A DNA stretch of 13,215 bases from DASXTS01 sp036505275 (GTDB taxonomy: Bacteria > Actinomycetota > Actinomycetes > Mycobacteriales > Pseudonocardiaceae). The first letter of the stretch is position 1, and each line of letters opens with the position of its first letter. The stretch spans positions 1 to 13,215 of the forward strand of contig DASXTS010000323.1 of assembly GCA_036505275.1 (NCBI GenBank), written 5' to 3'. The translations under genes were made by a program, and so were the position numbers. Shown piece by piece: positions 1-6,236 of this stretch. The notes below the pieces were generated by a model, which had not been told where the DNA came from, did no database searches, and saw only the letters and a list, made by a program, of their open reading frames with translations.

Positions 1-251
1 GCCACCCAGACCAAGTGTCCCGAACAGGACAAACGAGCTCGACGACCAGGTGGCCGCCCGATGCGATCGTCCCGGACCGTTCACCGACGTCATCGAGCCG
101 CCCGTCGATACGAGTACAACGTCGCACTGCATCGCTTGCAGGATCACCCCAACGTTCGGAAGGATCCCTCGACCGAGTTACCGGGGCGGGGCTCGGTTGT
201 AACGCTGCGTAGCAGACCGACCCCGGATGCAGCATCGCTGGAGGAAAGTCC

Positions 252-2435
252 ATGCCGGACGCCACCCGCTTGACGCCCGTGGATGGCCCGCGATCGGTCG
301 GCCGGCGCAGGTTCCTGACCTATCTGGTGGCGGCCCCCACACTCACCGTTGCTGCCCGGCTGGCACTCACTGACGCGACCGCCAGCGCCATCGTGCCCAG
401 CCCGGACCAGCCCGCCGACCTCGTCGATTTCGGCGACGTCATGGCCGCGCTGACCGCGGCCAACACCAACCTGTTCGTACTGGAGGTGACCGAGGACAAC
501 CGGGTGCGGTTCGAGGTGCCGCGCGCAGAGGTCGGCCAGGGCGTCACCACGGCGCTGGCGATGATCGTCGCCGAGCACCTGGACGCCAGGCTGGCCGACG
601 TCGACGTGCCACTGTCGGACGCAAGGCAGGACCTGGGCACCGCGCAGTCGACCGGCGGCTCCACCAGCGTGCGGACGCTGTGGGAGCCGATCCGCACGCT
701 GGCCGCCATGGCGCGGGCCCGTCTGGTCACCGCGGCGGCGCACCGGTGGAACGTGCCGGCCAGCTCGCTCACCACGCACGACACGGCGGTGTGGTCGCCG
801 GCCGGCCAGTCCGCGTCGTACGGGTCGCTGACCGCGGAGGCCGCCCAGATCCTGGTGCCGGAGGTCTCGCCGCTGCCAAAGCAGACCGGATTCTGGCTGG
901 TCGGCCAGCCGACCGGGCGGGTGGACGCGCCGGACATCGTGACCGGCAAGGCGAAGTACGCGTTGGACGTCAGCGTGGCCGGCGCGCTGCCGACGGTGGT
1001 GGCTCGCGCGCCGAAAGTGGGTGCTCCGGTGGTGTCCTACGACGCCACGGCCGCCCGTGCCATGCCCGGCGTGGTGGCCGTCACCCAGGTCCCGTCCGGC
1101 ATCGCGGTCACCGCGCAGACCTTTGACCAGGCGCTCAAGGCCAAGGCGGCGCTGGTGGTCACGTGGGGAACCAGCCCGGTCGACGGGGTGTCGGACGTCG
1201 ACATCAAGGCCGCGCTCACGGCGGCCATCCCCCCGTTCGCACTGCCGCCGCTGCTGTCCCAGCGGGTGGACGCCACGTTCGACTTCGCGTTCGTCAACCA
1301 CGCGCCGATGGAGGTCGGCAGCGCTGTGGTGGACGTGCGAGCCACCGCGGCCGAGGTCTGGGTGGCCACCAAGTCGCCGACCGGCGTGCAATCGGCTGTG
1401 GCCAGCGCGGCCGGCCTGGACACCAGCGCGGTCACCGTGCACGTGGTGCGCGGCGGCGGCTCCTTCGGCCGGCGGGTCTACTCCGACCCGCCCGTAGAGG
1501 CGGCCCAGGTGTCCAAGGCGATCGGCCGGCCAGTGAAGCTGATGTGGACCCGAAATGACGACATGCGGCACGGTCGGATGCGCCCACGCAGCCACCATCA
1601 GCTCCGTGCCACCTACCTGCTGGGCAATGTGCTCTCCTACGAGCACCGGATGTCCTGCGTGCCGGTGGACTTCACCGGCGGCGGGGTCGGCCAGGCGATC
1701 GTCGACGCCGGATACGGCTCGCCCACCGTGGGCACCGGGTTCTTCCAGCTCAGCGAGGCGTGTCCGTACAACTTCGGTGTGGTCACCGAGGATCTGGCCG
1801 AGGTGCCGTACGCGCTGAACACCGGCACCTGGCGTTCGGTGTACTCGGCGCAGGCGCGCACCGCCGAGGAGATCATGGTCGACGAGATCGCCAGGGCGAT
1901 GGGCTGGGACCCGGTGTCGTTCCGGCTGATGTTCCTCAAGACCGACGCCGAGCGCGCCGTGGTCAACAAGGTCGCCACCGAGGGCAACTGGGGCCGGTTG
2001 ATGGCGCCGGGAACCGCTCAGGGCGTCGGCTTGCACCAGGAGTACGGCTCCCGCGCCGGCTGCCTGGTGGAGATCGACTGCCGGACCTCGACGCCGCGGG
2101 TGACCAAGGGCGTGCTCGCGGTCGACGTTGGCCGGCCGGTGAACCCGAAGGGCCTGGAGGCGCAGGCCATGGGCAGCCTGATGGACGGCATCTCGACCAT
2201 CCTCTACGCCGGCAACCACCTGGACAGCGGCGCCTTCCGGGAGGGCAGCTACGCCGACTTCCTCTACGCCAGGCAGGCAACCGCGCCGCTCACCTGCCAG
2301 GTGTTCGTCATGCCCGCCACTGGAGAGCCTGGTGGCGCGGGCGAGCTGTGCGTGCCGGCCGCGGCCGCCGCGGTGGCCAACGCGTATGCGCGGGCGACCG
2401 GCACCAAGCCCCGCAGCTTCCCGCTCAACTTCTAG
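252..2435 (+). CDS. Tat-exported molybdenum-binding subunit of a xanthine oxidase family hydroxylase (isoquinoline 1-oxidoreductase beta-like)
   Basis: The 727-residue protein is the large catalytic subunit of a molybdenum hydroxylase, which hydroxylates N-heterocycles or oxidises aldehydes at a Mo-cytosine-dinucleotide cofactor. A Tat signal is visible: RRRFL at residues 18-22, a hydrophobic stretch, and a likely cleavage after Ala46 (ASA), so the enzyme probably acts outside the membrane. The family loop GGGSFGRR is at 401-408, and the C-terminal GAGE places the expected catalytic glutamate at Glu698. The length is close to that of IorB-type subunits. The ATG is preceded by GGAGGAAA at good spacing. 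The [2Fe-2S] subunit gene follows 25 bp later on the same strand. There is no FAD subunit, as in IorAB-type enzymes, which pass electrons to cytochromes or another carrier. The subunit order (large, then small) is the reverse of the usual iorA-iorB order. The family is clear; the substrate cannot be read from the sequence. Confidence 0.92.
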   Translation: MPDATRLTPVDGPRSVGRRRFLTYLVAAPTLTVAARLALTDATASAIVPSPDQPADLVDFGDVMAALTAANTNLFVLEVTEDNRVRFEVPRAEVGQGVTTALAMIVAEHLDARLADVDVPLSDARQDLGTAQSTGGSTSVRTLWEPIRTLAAMARARLVTAAAHRWNVPASSLTTHDTAVWSPAGQSASYGSLTAEAAQILVPEVSPLPKQTGFWLVGQPTGRVDAPDIVTGKAKYALDVSVAGALPTVVARAPKVGAPVVSYDATAARAMPGVVAVTQVPSGIAVTAQTFDQALKAKAALVVTWGTSPVDGVSDVDIKAALTAAIPPFALPPLLSQRVDATFDFAFVNHAPMEVGSAVVDVRATAAEVWVATKSPTGVQSAVASAAGLDTSAVTVHVVRGGGSFGRRVYSDPPVEAAQVSKAIGRPVKLMWTRNDDMRHGRMRPRSHHQLRATYLLGNVLSYEHRMSCVPVDFTGGGVGQAIVDAGYGSPTVGTGFFQLSEACPYNFGVVTEDLAEVPYALNTGTWRSVYSAQARTAEEIMVDEIARAMGWDPVSFRLMFLKTDAERAVVNKVATEGNWGRLMAPGTAQGVGLHQEYGSRAGCLVEIDCRTSTPRVTKGVLAVDVGRPVNPKGLEAQAMGSLMDGISTILYAGNHLDSGAFREGSYADFLYARQATAPLTCQVFVMPATGEPGGAGELCVPAAAAAVANAYARATGTKPRSFPLNF

Positions 2436-2460
2436 GAGTGCACCAGTTAGGAGTGGCGCA

Positions 2461-2916
2461 GTGCCGACGTACACCTTCAACCTCAACGGCAAGGCGGTCA
2501 GCGTCGACGCACCGGCCGACATGCCGCTGCTGTGGGTGCTACGGGACAAGCTGGGGGTGACCGGGCCCAAGTACGGTTGCGGCGTCGGGGTCTGCCGGGC
2601 CTGCACCAGCCACATCAACGGGCAGGCCGCGCAGATCTGCACCGTGGCGGTCTCCGACGTGGCCGGCAAGAACGTGACCACCATCGAGGGCCTGGCCAAG
2701 GGCAGCACCCTGCACCCGGTGCAGCAGGCCTGGCTCGACGAGGACGTCGCCCAGTGCGGGTTCTGCCAGCCGGGCCAGATCATGCAGGCCGCGGCCCTGC
2801 TGAAGACCAACCACAGCCCCACCGACGCGGACATCGACAAGATCGTGAACGTCTGCCGGTGCGGCACCTACTGCCGGATCCGCAAGGCGATCAAGCGGGC
2901 CGCCGCGTCGATGTGA
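2461..2916 (+). CDS. [2Fe-2S] subunit of the molybdenum hydroxylase (isoquinoline 1-oxidoreductase alpha-like)
   Basis: This 151-residue protein carries the two [2Fe-2S] clusters that take electrons from the Mo subunit encoded just upstream. The N-terminal plant-ferredoxin-like domain has Cys40, Cys45, Cys48 and Cys60. The C-terminal helical domain has CGFC (Cys99, Cys102) and CRC (Cys132, Cys134). All eight ligands are present and the length is typical of IorA/CoxS-type subunits. An extra cysteine, Cys138 in GTYCRIR, sits four residues past the last ligand, where I usually expect a non-cysteine residue. The GTG start at 2461 is chosen because AGGAG lies seven bases before it and the conserved fold begins at once; upstream in-frame sequence is not family-like. 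There is no signal peptide, so it probably crosses the membrane bound to the Tat-bearing large subunit. It ends only 11 bp from the convergent YCII gene. Confidence 0.93.
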   Translation: MPTYTFNLNGKAVSVDAPADMPLLWVLRDKLGVTGPKYGCGVGVCRACTSHINGQAAQICTVAVSDVAGKNVTTIEGLAKGSTLHPVQQAWLDEDVAQCGFCQPGQIMQAAALLKTNHSPTDADIDKIVNVCRCGTYCRIRKAIKRAAASM

Positions 2917-2927
2917 CCGGGACGGCG

Positions 2928-3227
2928 CTACGGTCGCCTGACGATCGCGGTCGGCATCGGGTACACGTCGACCGGGCCGAGATCGGCAAGGACCACCGGG
3001 TCGGTCGCACGGATCGCTTCCACCTCGTCGCTGGTGTCCGCCTCGACGACGGCGACGCCCCAGGAACCGGCTGGGTCGGCGACCGGACCAAATACCACCG
3101 CGGTGCCCTTGTCGGCCAGCTCTTGCCAGTAGGCGACATGCTCGCCCATGGTCGCCGCCTCGGCTTCGGTCATCGTGGCCGGGAAGCCCGGCCGGCGCGG
3201 GACGAACTTGTAGACGAAGTAGCTCAT
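2928..3227 (-). CDS. YCII-related domain protein
   Basis: The 99-residue protein matches the YCII fold, a small dimeric alpha+beta domain related to dimeric alpha-beta barrel proteins. Visible family features are the MSYFVYKF first strand, a helix with MGEHVAYWQEL (His30), the strand GTAVVFGPV, and the DP near residue 76, where YCII proteins usually have a conserved Asp-Pro. Biochemical functions in the family are mostly unknown. It is the last gene of a four-gene operon. Its ATG overlaps the TGA of the SRPBCC gene as ATGA (3224-3227), which implies translational coupling, and GGAAGGGA precedes it inside that gene. YCII and SRPBCC genes are often neighbours of small regulators in actinobacteria, but that does not give a reaction. 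The start is well supported; the role is unknown. Confidence 0.85.
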   Translation of the reverse strand: MSYFVYKFVPRRPGFPATMTEAEAATMGEHVAYWQELADKGTAVVFGPVADPAGSWGVAVVEADTSDEVEAIRATDPVVLADLGPVDVYPMPTAIVRRP

Positions 3228-3754
3228 CGGTCCCTTCCAAACGGCCCAGGCGGCGCCTCGGCGGCCGCGACGAAGCTCGCCAGGATGGTGGCCCAGCCCC
3301 GGTCGTACGCACCGCCGGTGTAGCCGCCGGGCAGCGCGCAATCCTTCGACAGCTGGGCATCGCTGAGCGCCTCCCAGCCACGGTGCTCCACCGCCACCCT
3401 GGTCAGGGCCGGGCCGAGCGCGGTGAAAACCAGCTCGACCTCGGTCGGCGCCGGGGTGCCGTTCCAGGTCATGGTGAGTCGCTTCGGTGGCTGCCAGACC
3501 AGCAGCTCGCCCCAGGTCACGGTGCTGCCGTCGCACCAGGTCTCGTAGGCCCGGCCACCGACCCGCCGCTCGAGGGTGACGTCGCGAACCCGGTCTCGCC
3601 CTGCGGAGAACGCCTGCACCGGCCACCACACCCCGAGGGTGCGCACGAAAACGTCGAAGGTGTGCTCGATGCCGCTGCGCACCAAGGTGGACTGCCGAAC
3701 CGGCGGCCGGCGCAGCGGCACCGGCAGCGCAGTCATCGCACCGTCAGCCGGCAC
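3224..3754 (-). CDS. SRPBCC family protein (AHSA1/START-like)
   Basis: The 176-residue protein has the pattern of the SRPBCC/AHSA1 (activator of Hsp90 ATPase-like) fold, which binds hydrophobic ligands in a helix-grip cavity. It shows an N-terminal strand and helix with VRSGIEHTFDVFV, then a tryptophan-rich WW region, the motif GGRAYETW, the segment WGELLVWQPPKRLTMTW, a strand with TEVELVFTALGPALTRVAVEHRGW broken by short turns, and a long C-terminal helix with GWATILASF. The GTG start at 3754 is preferred over the ATG at 3736 because GAGGAGG lies about six bases upstream of the GTG. This start overlaps the ArsR gene by 11 bases. ArsR-SRPBCC pairs are common and the SRPBCC gene is often regulated by its ArsR neighbour. 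The ligand is not known. Confidence 0.85.
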   Translation of the reverse strand: MPADGAMTALPVPLRRPPVRQSTLVRSGIEHTFDVFVRTLGVWWPVQAFSAGRDRVRDVTLERRVGGRAYETWCDGSTVTWGELLVWQPPKRLTMTWNGTPAPTEVELVFTALGPALTRVAVEHRGWEALSDAQLSKDCALPGGYTGGAYDRGWATILASFVAAAEAPPGPFGRDR

Positions 3755-4109
3755 GGCCGACCTCCTCGCCGGTGTCGGACAGGCCGCGCTCAGCTTCGAC
3801 GAGGCGGCGGGCGGTGTCCAGCGAACCGGCCCACATCTCGTCCAGGAAGGTGCGCAGCCCGGCCAGGCCCTCCGGCCGGGCCCGGTACCACCGCCGGGTG
3901 CCCTCGCGGCGCTCGGTGAGCAGGCCGGCCTTCTTGAGTACCGTCACGTGCTGGCTGATCGCCGTGCGGCTCACGTCGAACGCCGCTGCGATCTCGCCGG
4001 CGGCCAGCTCGTCGTTGGCGACCAGTCGCAGGATCGCCCGCCGCCGCGGCTCCGCGAGCGCCTGCAGCAGGGCGTCGGTGGATGGGATATCCGGGCCGGT
4101 CACGCCCAC
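3744..4109 (-). CDS. ArsR-family winged-helix transcriptional regulator
   Basis: The roughly 121-residue protein is an ArsR/SmtB-type repressor. It has ALAEPRRRAILRLV, then the helix-turn-helix GEIAAAFDVSRTAISQHV, then the recognition-to-wing stretch LKKAGLLTERREGTRRWY. No paired Cys/His metal site is visible, so a metal-independent subgroup of the SdpR/AHSA1-associated kind is more likely. Two GTG starts are possible. The one at 4109 has AGG seven bases upstream. The one at 4103 forms a GTGA overlap with the VOC stop codon. I list the longer form. It lies second in the VOC-ArsR-SRPBCC-YCII operon and probably represses it through the palindromes at 4491-4525; this target is inferred from position. 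A C-terminal tail of about 25 residues follows the wing and contains no recognised domain. Confidence 0.9.
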   Translation of the reverse strand: MGVTGPDIPSTDALLQALAEPRRRAILRLVANDELAAGEIAAAFDVSRTAISQHVTVLKKAGLLTERREGTRRWYRARPEGLAGLRTFLDEMWAGSLDTARRLVEAERGLSDTGEEVGRAG

Positions 4110-4456
4110 AGACCGACCTGGTTCCCGTCGGGATCGGTGAAGATTGCGAACCGGCCGAAGTCGCCGGGTAGGTCCGTCGGCGGCACCAGCCGCTTGCCAC
4201 CGAGGGCCTCCGCGCGATCCAGACAGGCATCGAGGTCGTCCACCCGGACGTATATCTTCACCCCGGCCTCGCCGGGCTGGGTGGCCGGCCCGATCCCGCC
4301 GCCGATGGCGTGCTCGCCGGCCCCGGTGTCCACCAGGCCGTAGCCGCCCATCGCCGGATCGGCGGCGACCCGCCAGTCGAACAGCTCGCCGTAGAACTTC
4401 TGCGCCCGCTCGTGATCAGGGCTGATCACCTCGAAGAACGCGACCGGCTGGCCCAT
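4100..4456 (-). CDS. VOC (glyoxalase/bleomycin resistance/dioxygenase superfamily) protein
   Basis: The 118-residue single-domain protein has both beta-alpha-beta-beta-beta halves of the vicinal oxygen chelate fold. The first half has VAFFEVISPDHERAQKFYGELF and the second has VKIYVRVDDLDACLDRAEALGG, ending with FAIFTDPDGNQVGLW. Glu9 and the late Gly-Asn-Gln segment fit the family. The full set of metal ligands cannot be assigned, so the enzyme could be a lyase, isomerase or merely a binding protein. The ATG start has AAGGGAG and AAGGG sequences upstream. It is the first gene of the operon and sits about 30 bases downstream of the predicted transcription start. Its stop overlaps the start region of the ArsR gene. 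Its placement ahead of the regulator suggests it handles the same small molecule that the regulator senses (inference). Confidence 0.87.
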   Translation of the reverse strand: MGQPVAFFEVISPDHERAQKFYGELFDWRVAADPAMGGYGLVDTGAGEHAIGGGIGPATQPGEAGVKIYVRVDDLDACLDRAEALGGKRLVPPTDLPGDFGRFAIFTDPDGNQVGLWA

Positions 4457-4490
4457 GACCCTTGCTCCCTTCCTGATTCCGTCAGCGGCT

Positions 4491-4502
4491 GCTAACGTTA
4501 GC
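4491..4502. promoter_or_regulatory. Candidate operator 2: palindrome over the -10 element
   Basis: GCTAACGTTAGC is a perfect 12-bp palindrome that contains the predicted -10 hexamer. It lies three bases from operator 1 and has a different core (TAACGTTA rather than TTGACG...CGTCAA). The two could bind the same regulator with different affinity, or two different regulators. Confidence 0.55.
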
Positions 4503-4523
4503 GATCGTTGACGTACTCGTCAA
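4495..4523 (-). promoter_or_regulatory. Predicted promoter of the VOC-ArsR-SRPBCC-YCII operon
   Basis: On the minus strand, a TTGACG -35 hexamer (4523-4518) is followed by exactly 17 bases and a TAACGT -10 hexamer (4500-4495). This fits the TAnnnT style of actinobacterial housekeeping promoters. Transcription would begin near 4488, giving a leader of about 30 bases before the VOC start codon. Both hexamers lie in perfect inverted repeats, so a bound regulator would block polymerase. Confidence 0.65.
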
Positions 4524-4525
4524 CG
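4506..4525. promoter_or_regulatory. Candidate operator 1: inverted repeat over the -35 element
   Basis: A perfect 8-bp inverted repeat, CGTTGACG-TACT-CGTCAACG, covers the predicted -35 hexamer. Its size and dyad symmetry suit a dimeric winged-helix repressor such as the ArsR protein encoded in this operon. The binding protein is inferred. Confidence 0.55.
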
Positions 4526-4543
4526 GCCGGCCGGCCGGCTGTT
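4522..4543 (-). terminator. Possible terminator hairpin downstream of the serpin gene
   Basis: About nine bases past the serpin stop codon there is a GC-only palindrome (GCCGGCCGGCCGGC at 4526-4539) flanked by complementary AAC and GTT. It could form a very stable hairpin in the serpin transcript. There is no U-run, which is common in GC-rich actinobacteria. It touches the -35 region of the next operon, so it may also serve to insulate the two units. Confidence 0.4.
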
Positions 4544-4551
4544 GTTTGGTC

Positions 4552-5637
4552 TCATGACGGGTCGGTGACCCGGGCCAGGAAATACACCGCCTTGGCGTTC
4601 GCGTGCCGGATGACCAGCAGGAACGGGCGGTCGACCAGGACCGGCAGCGGATCGTCTCTGGAGGCCGAGAGGAGCCGCATCATGATCGCGGTGGCGGCCG
4701 CGCCTTCCAGGCCCTGCTCGTCGAGCTTGAGCACCGACTGGTGCACGATCTGGTCCACGGACAGCCGGTCCGGGCTGATCGCCTGCAGGTCGGCGTGGTC
4801 GGTGAAAACCGTGCGGACGCCGAGGGCGCGCAGTGGCCCGGTCAGCTCGGCGCGGCTGCCGACCTTCAGCTTGGGCAGCCGCAGGGACACCGACCGCGGT
4901 CGCGGCGCAGCCAGTAATCCGGCCAACGAGGTGGCGGTGAGCCTCGGCTCGGCGTCGGCGATGTCGGCGTCCGGCAGCAGCACCACCGCCTCCACCCCGC
5001 CGGCCGCGGGCAGGCTGACGATCTGCCAGCCGTCGGCGGCGGCGTAGCCGACCCGCTCGCTCAGCGCCATGGTCGGCACCCGCACGGTGCCGGTCGGGGT
5101 GTGGAACGGCATTGGTTCGGTCGCGCCGTCGGTGAACCGGTGGCGCCACCCGCACCTCAGGTACAGCGCGTTGACCAGCGCGGCCACCGTCTCGGCCGTG
5201 ATCGCGCCCGGTGGCAGCAGCTCCGGGATGAGCTGTCTGGTGGTCTGCCGGACGTCGGCGTTGATCTCGTCCCGGGCCTTCTCCGGCTCGGCGCCGAACG
5301 GCGCATTACGCACCTGACCACCTGACCACCCGCCCAGCCTGGCGGCGAAGGAGTCCCGGATGGTGATCGACGCATCGGCCCACAGCGTGTTCGACACGGC
5401 GACGACCGGCTCCTCCTCGGCCGTGCCGGCAGCCGGCCTGCCGGCGCGGGCCAGCAGGTCCGCCAGCTCGTCGAGATCACCGAGCAGCCCGACCAGCTCG
5501 GCGCGGCTGGCGCCGCCGGCCCCGATTGCCAGCAGGCCGAGCGCGCTGGCCACCGAGAATGGCGACCAGCACACCTGAGCGTGCGGACCGGGGGCGACCG
5601 CGCGATGCACGGCGAGGGTGAAATCCAGGTGTGACAC
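4552..5637 (-). CDS. Serpin family protein (serine protease inhibitor fold)
   Basis: This 361-residue protein has the full serpin plan. Near the N terminus is CWSPFSVASALGLLAIGAGG, and mid-protein are NTLWAD and ALVNALYLRCGWR. The hinge is EQG-LEG-AAATA (from Glu307), and the C-terminal signature VLVDRPFLLVI fits the serpin pattern [DNQ]-[RKHQS]-[PST]-F. Serpins trap proteases by inserting a cleaved reactive loop into sheet A, and the small residues at P12-P7 suggest an inhibitory type. Counting from the hinge puts P1 at Leu323. Counting back from the RPF motif puts it near Arg327, because the loop is about four residues longer than in alpha-1-antitrypsin. P14 is Leu rather than the usual Thr/Ser. 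No signal peptide is seen. The GTG at 5637 is chosen; an upstream in-frame TTG (5649) would turn the GGGAGGA ribosome site into codons. It reads alone on its strand. Confidence 0.9.
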   Translation of the reverse strand: MSHLDFTLAVHRAVAPGPHAQVCWSPFSVASALGLLAIGAGGASRAELVGLLGDLDELADLLARAGRPAAGTAEEEPVVAVSNTLWADASITIRDSFAARLGGWSGGQVRNAPFGAEPEKARDEINADVRQTTRQLIPELLPPGAITAETVAALVNALYLRCGWRHRFTDGATEPMPFHTPTGTVRVPTMALSERVGYAAADGWQIVSLPAAGGVEAVVLLPDADIADAEPRLTATSLAGLLAAPRPRSVSLRLPKLKVGSRAELTGPLRALGVRTVFTDHADLQAISPDRLSVDQIVHQSVLKLDEQGLEGAAATAIMMRLLSASRDDPLPVLVDRPFLLVIRHANAKAVYFLARVTDPS

Positions 5638-5711
5638 GGCTCCTCCCAAGCGTTCTCAGCAACTCTGGATGGGCTGGGACGCCGACGTCTGGCGGGCGAG
5701 TCCACGATCAC

Positions 5712-5765
5712 CGAGTTGAACGGCGGCCGTCGAGTTGAACGGCGGCCATCGGTTCGACGGCGGCG
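5712..5765. repeat. Tandem 19-bp repeat upstream of the serpin gene
   Basis: CGAGTTGAACGGCGGCC occurs twice without change (5712-5728 and 5731-5747) with a 19-bp period. A degenerate third unit follows (5750-5765). The array ends about 75 bp upstream of the serpin start, between it and the CMD-family gene. It may be a regulator-binding array or simple slippage. Two or three units are too few to call it a larger repeat family. Confidence 0.7.
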
Positions 5766-5769
5766 CGGC

Positions 5770-5796
5770 GGTGCCGGTACCTGTCAGGCCGGCACC
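5770..5796 (-). terminator. Possible terminator hairpin at the end of the CMD-family gene
   Basis: GGTGCCGG (5770-5777) and CCGGCACC (5789-5796) form a perfect 8-bp stem with an 11-base loop that contains the TGA stop codon of the CMD-family gene. It is placed like a terminator but has no U-run and begins inside the coding sequence. Confidence 0.35.
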
Positions 5797-6131
5797 GGGT
5801 CCGCGGTGTGCTCGGTGACCAGCCGGACCAGGCGGCGAACCGCGGGCGTGGTCACCGAGCCGGCCGCGAGGAACGCCACGAACAGCGACTCGACCAGCGC
5901 CCCGCGGGTCGCGCCGAGTTCGATGGCCCGGCGGATGTGGTACTCCGCGCACGGCTCGCAGGATCGGCCGATGCTGGTTCCGAGCGCCACCAGCTCCTTG
6001 GTCAGCGCCGACGCGGCGCCGTCCGCGTAGGCCCGTTCGTACAGCCCGGCGAACTCCTCGAACAGCGGGGACGCCACCTCCAGCGGGTCCCGCTCGGTGG
6101 CGCCGGCCGTCGGCTCGTGCGGATCAGGCAC
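5784..6131 (-). CDS. Carboxymuconolactone decarboxylase family protein (AhpD-like)
   Basis: The 115-residue protein is an all-helical CMD-domain protein of the AhpD-like branch. Glu46, Cys58, Cys61 and His65 (in CEPCAEYH) have exactly the spacing of the M. tuberculosis AhpD catalytic set Glu118-Cys130-Cys133-His137. A thiol-dependent peroxidase or disulfide reductase activity is therefore more likely than true carboxymuconolactone decarboxylation. The GTG start at 6131 is chosen for the AGAGGAG seven bases upstream; codons further upstream look non-coding. It follows the IclR gene on the same strand after 105 bp, so it may be cotranscribed or have its own promoter. It could serve redox defence for the nearby oxidative enzymes, but that is inference. 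Confidence 0.87.
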   Translation of the reverse strand: MPDPHEPTAGATERDPLEVASPLFEEFAGLYERAYADGAASALTKELVALGTSIGRSCEPCAEYHIRRAIELGATRGALVESLFVAFLAAGSVTTPAVRRLVRLVTEHTADPVPA

Positions 6132-6236
6132 GGCGGTGCTCCTCTCACCAGCGGCAACGATTCGCAATTCGACCACGCGCGACCGTGCCGCTATCAACCG
6201 CCACCTGGACCCGCTGACCGTCCGGCCGAGGGCCGA

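Noticed and set aside
61..273. Small plus-strand open frame before the Mo hydroxylase
   Set aside because: It is Arg/Pro-rich, overlaps the hydroxylase start in another frame and has no ribosome site. An ACCGAG-N14-CTCGGT dyad at 172-197 in this leader was noted but is too weak to call an operator.
144..2867. A 907-codon open frame on the minus strand, antisense to the Mo hydroxylase genes
   Set aside because: It is His/Arg/Gly-rich with no recognisable domain, and it mirrors two well-supported genes. Strong GC3 bias removes stops from the opposite strand.
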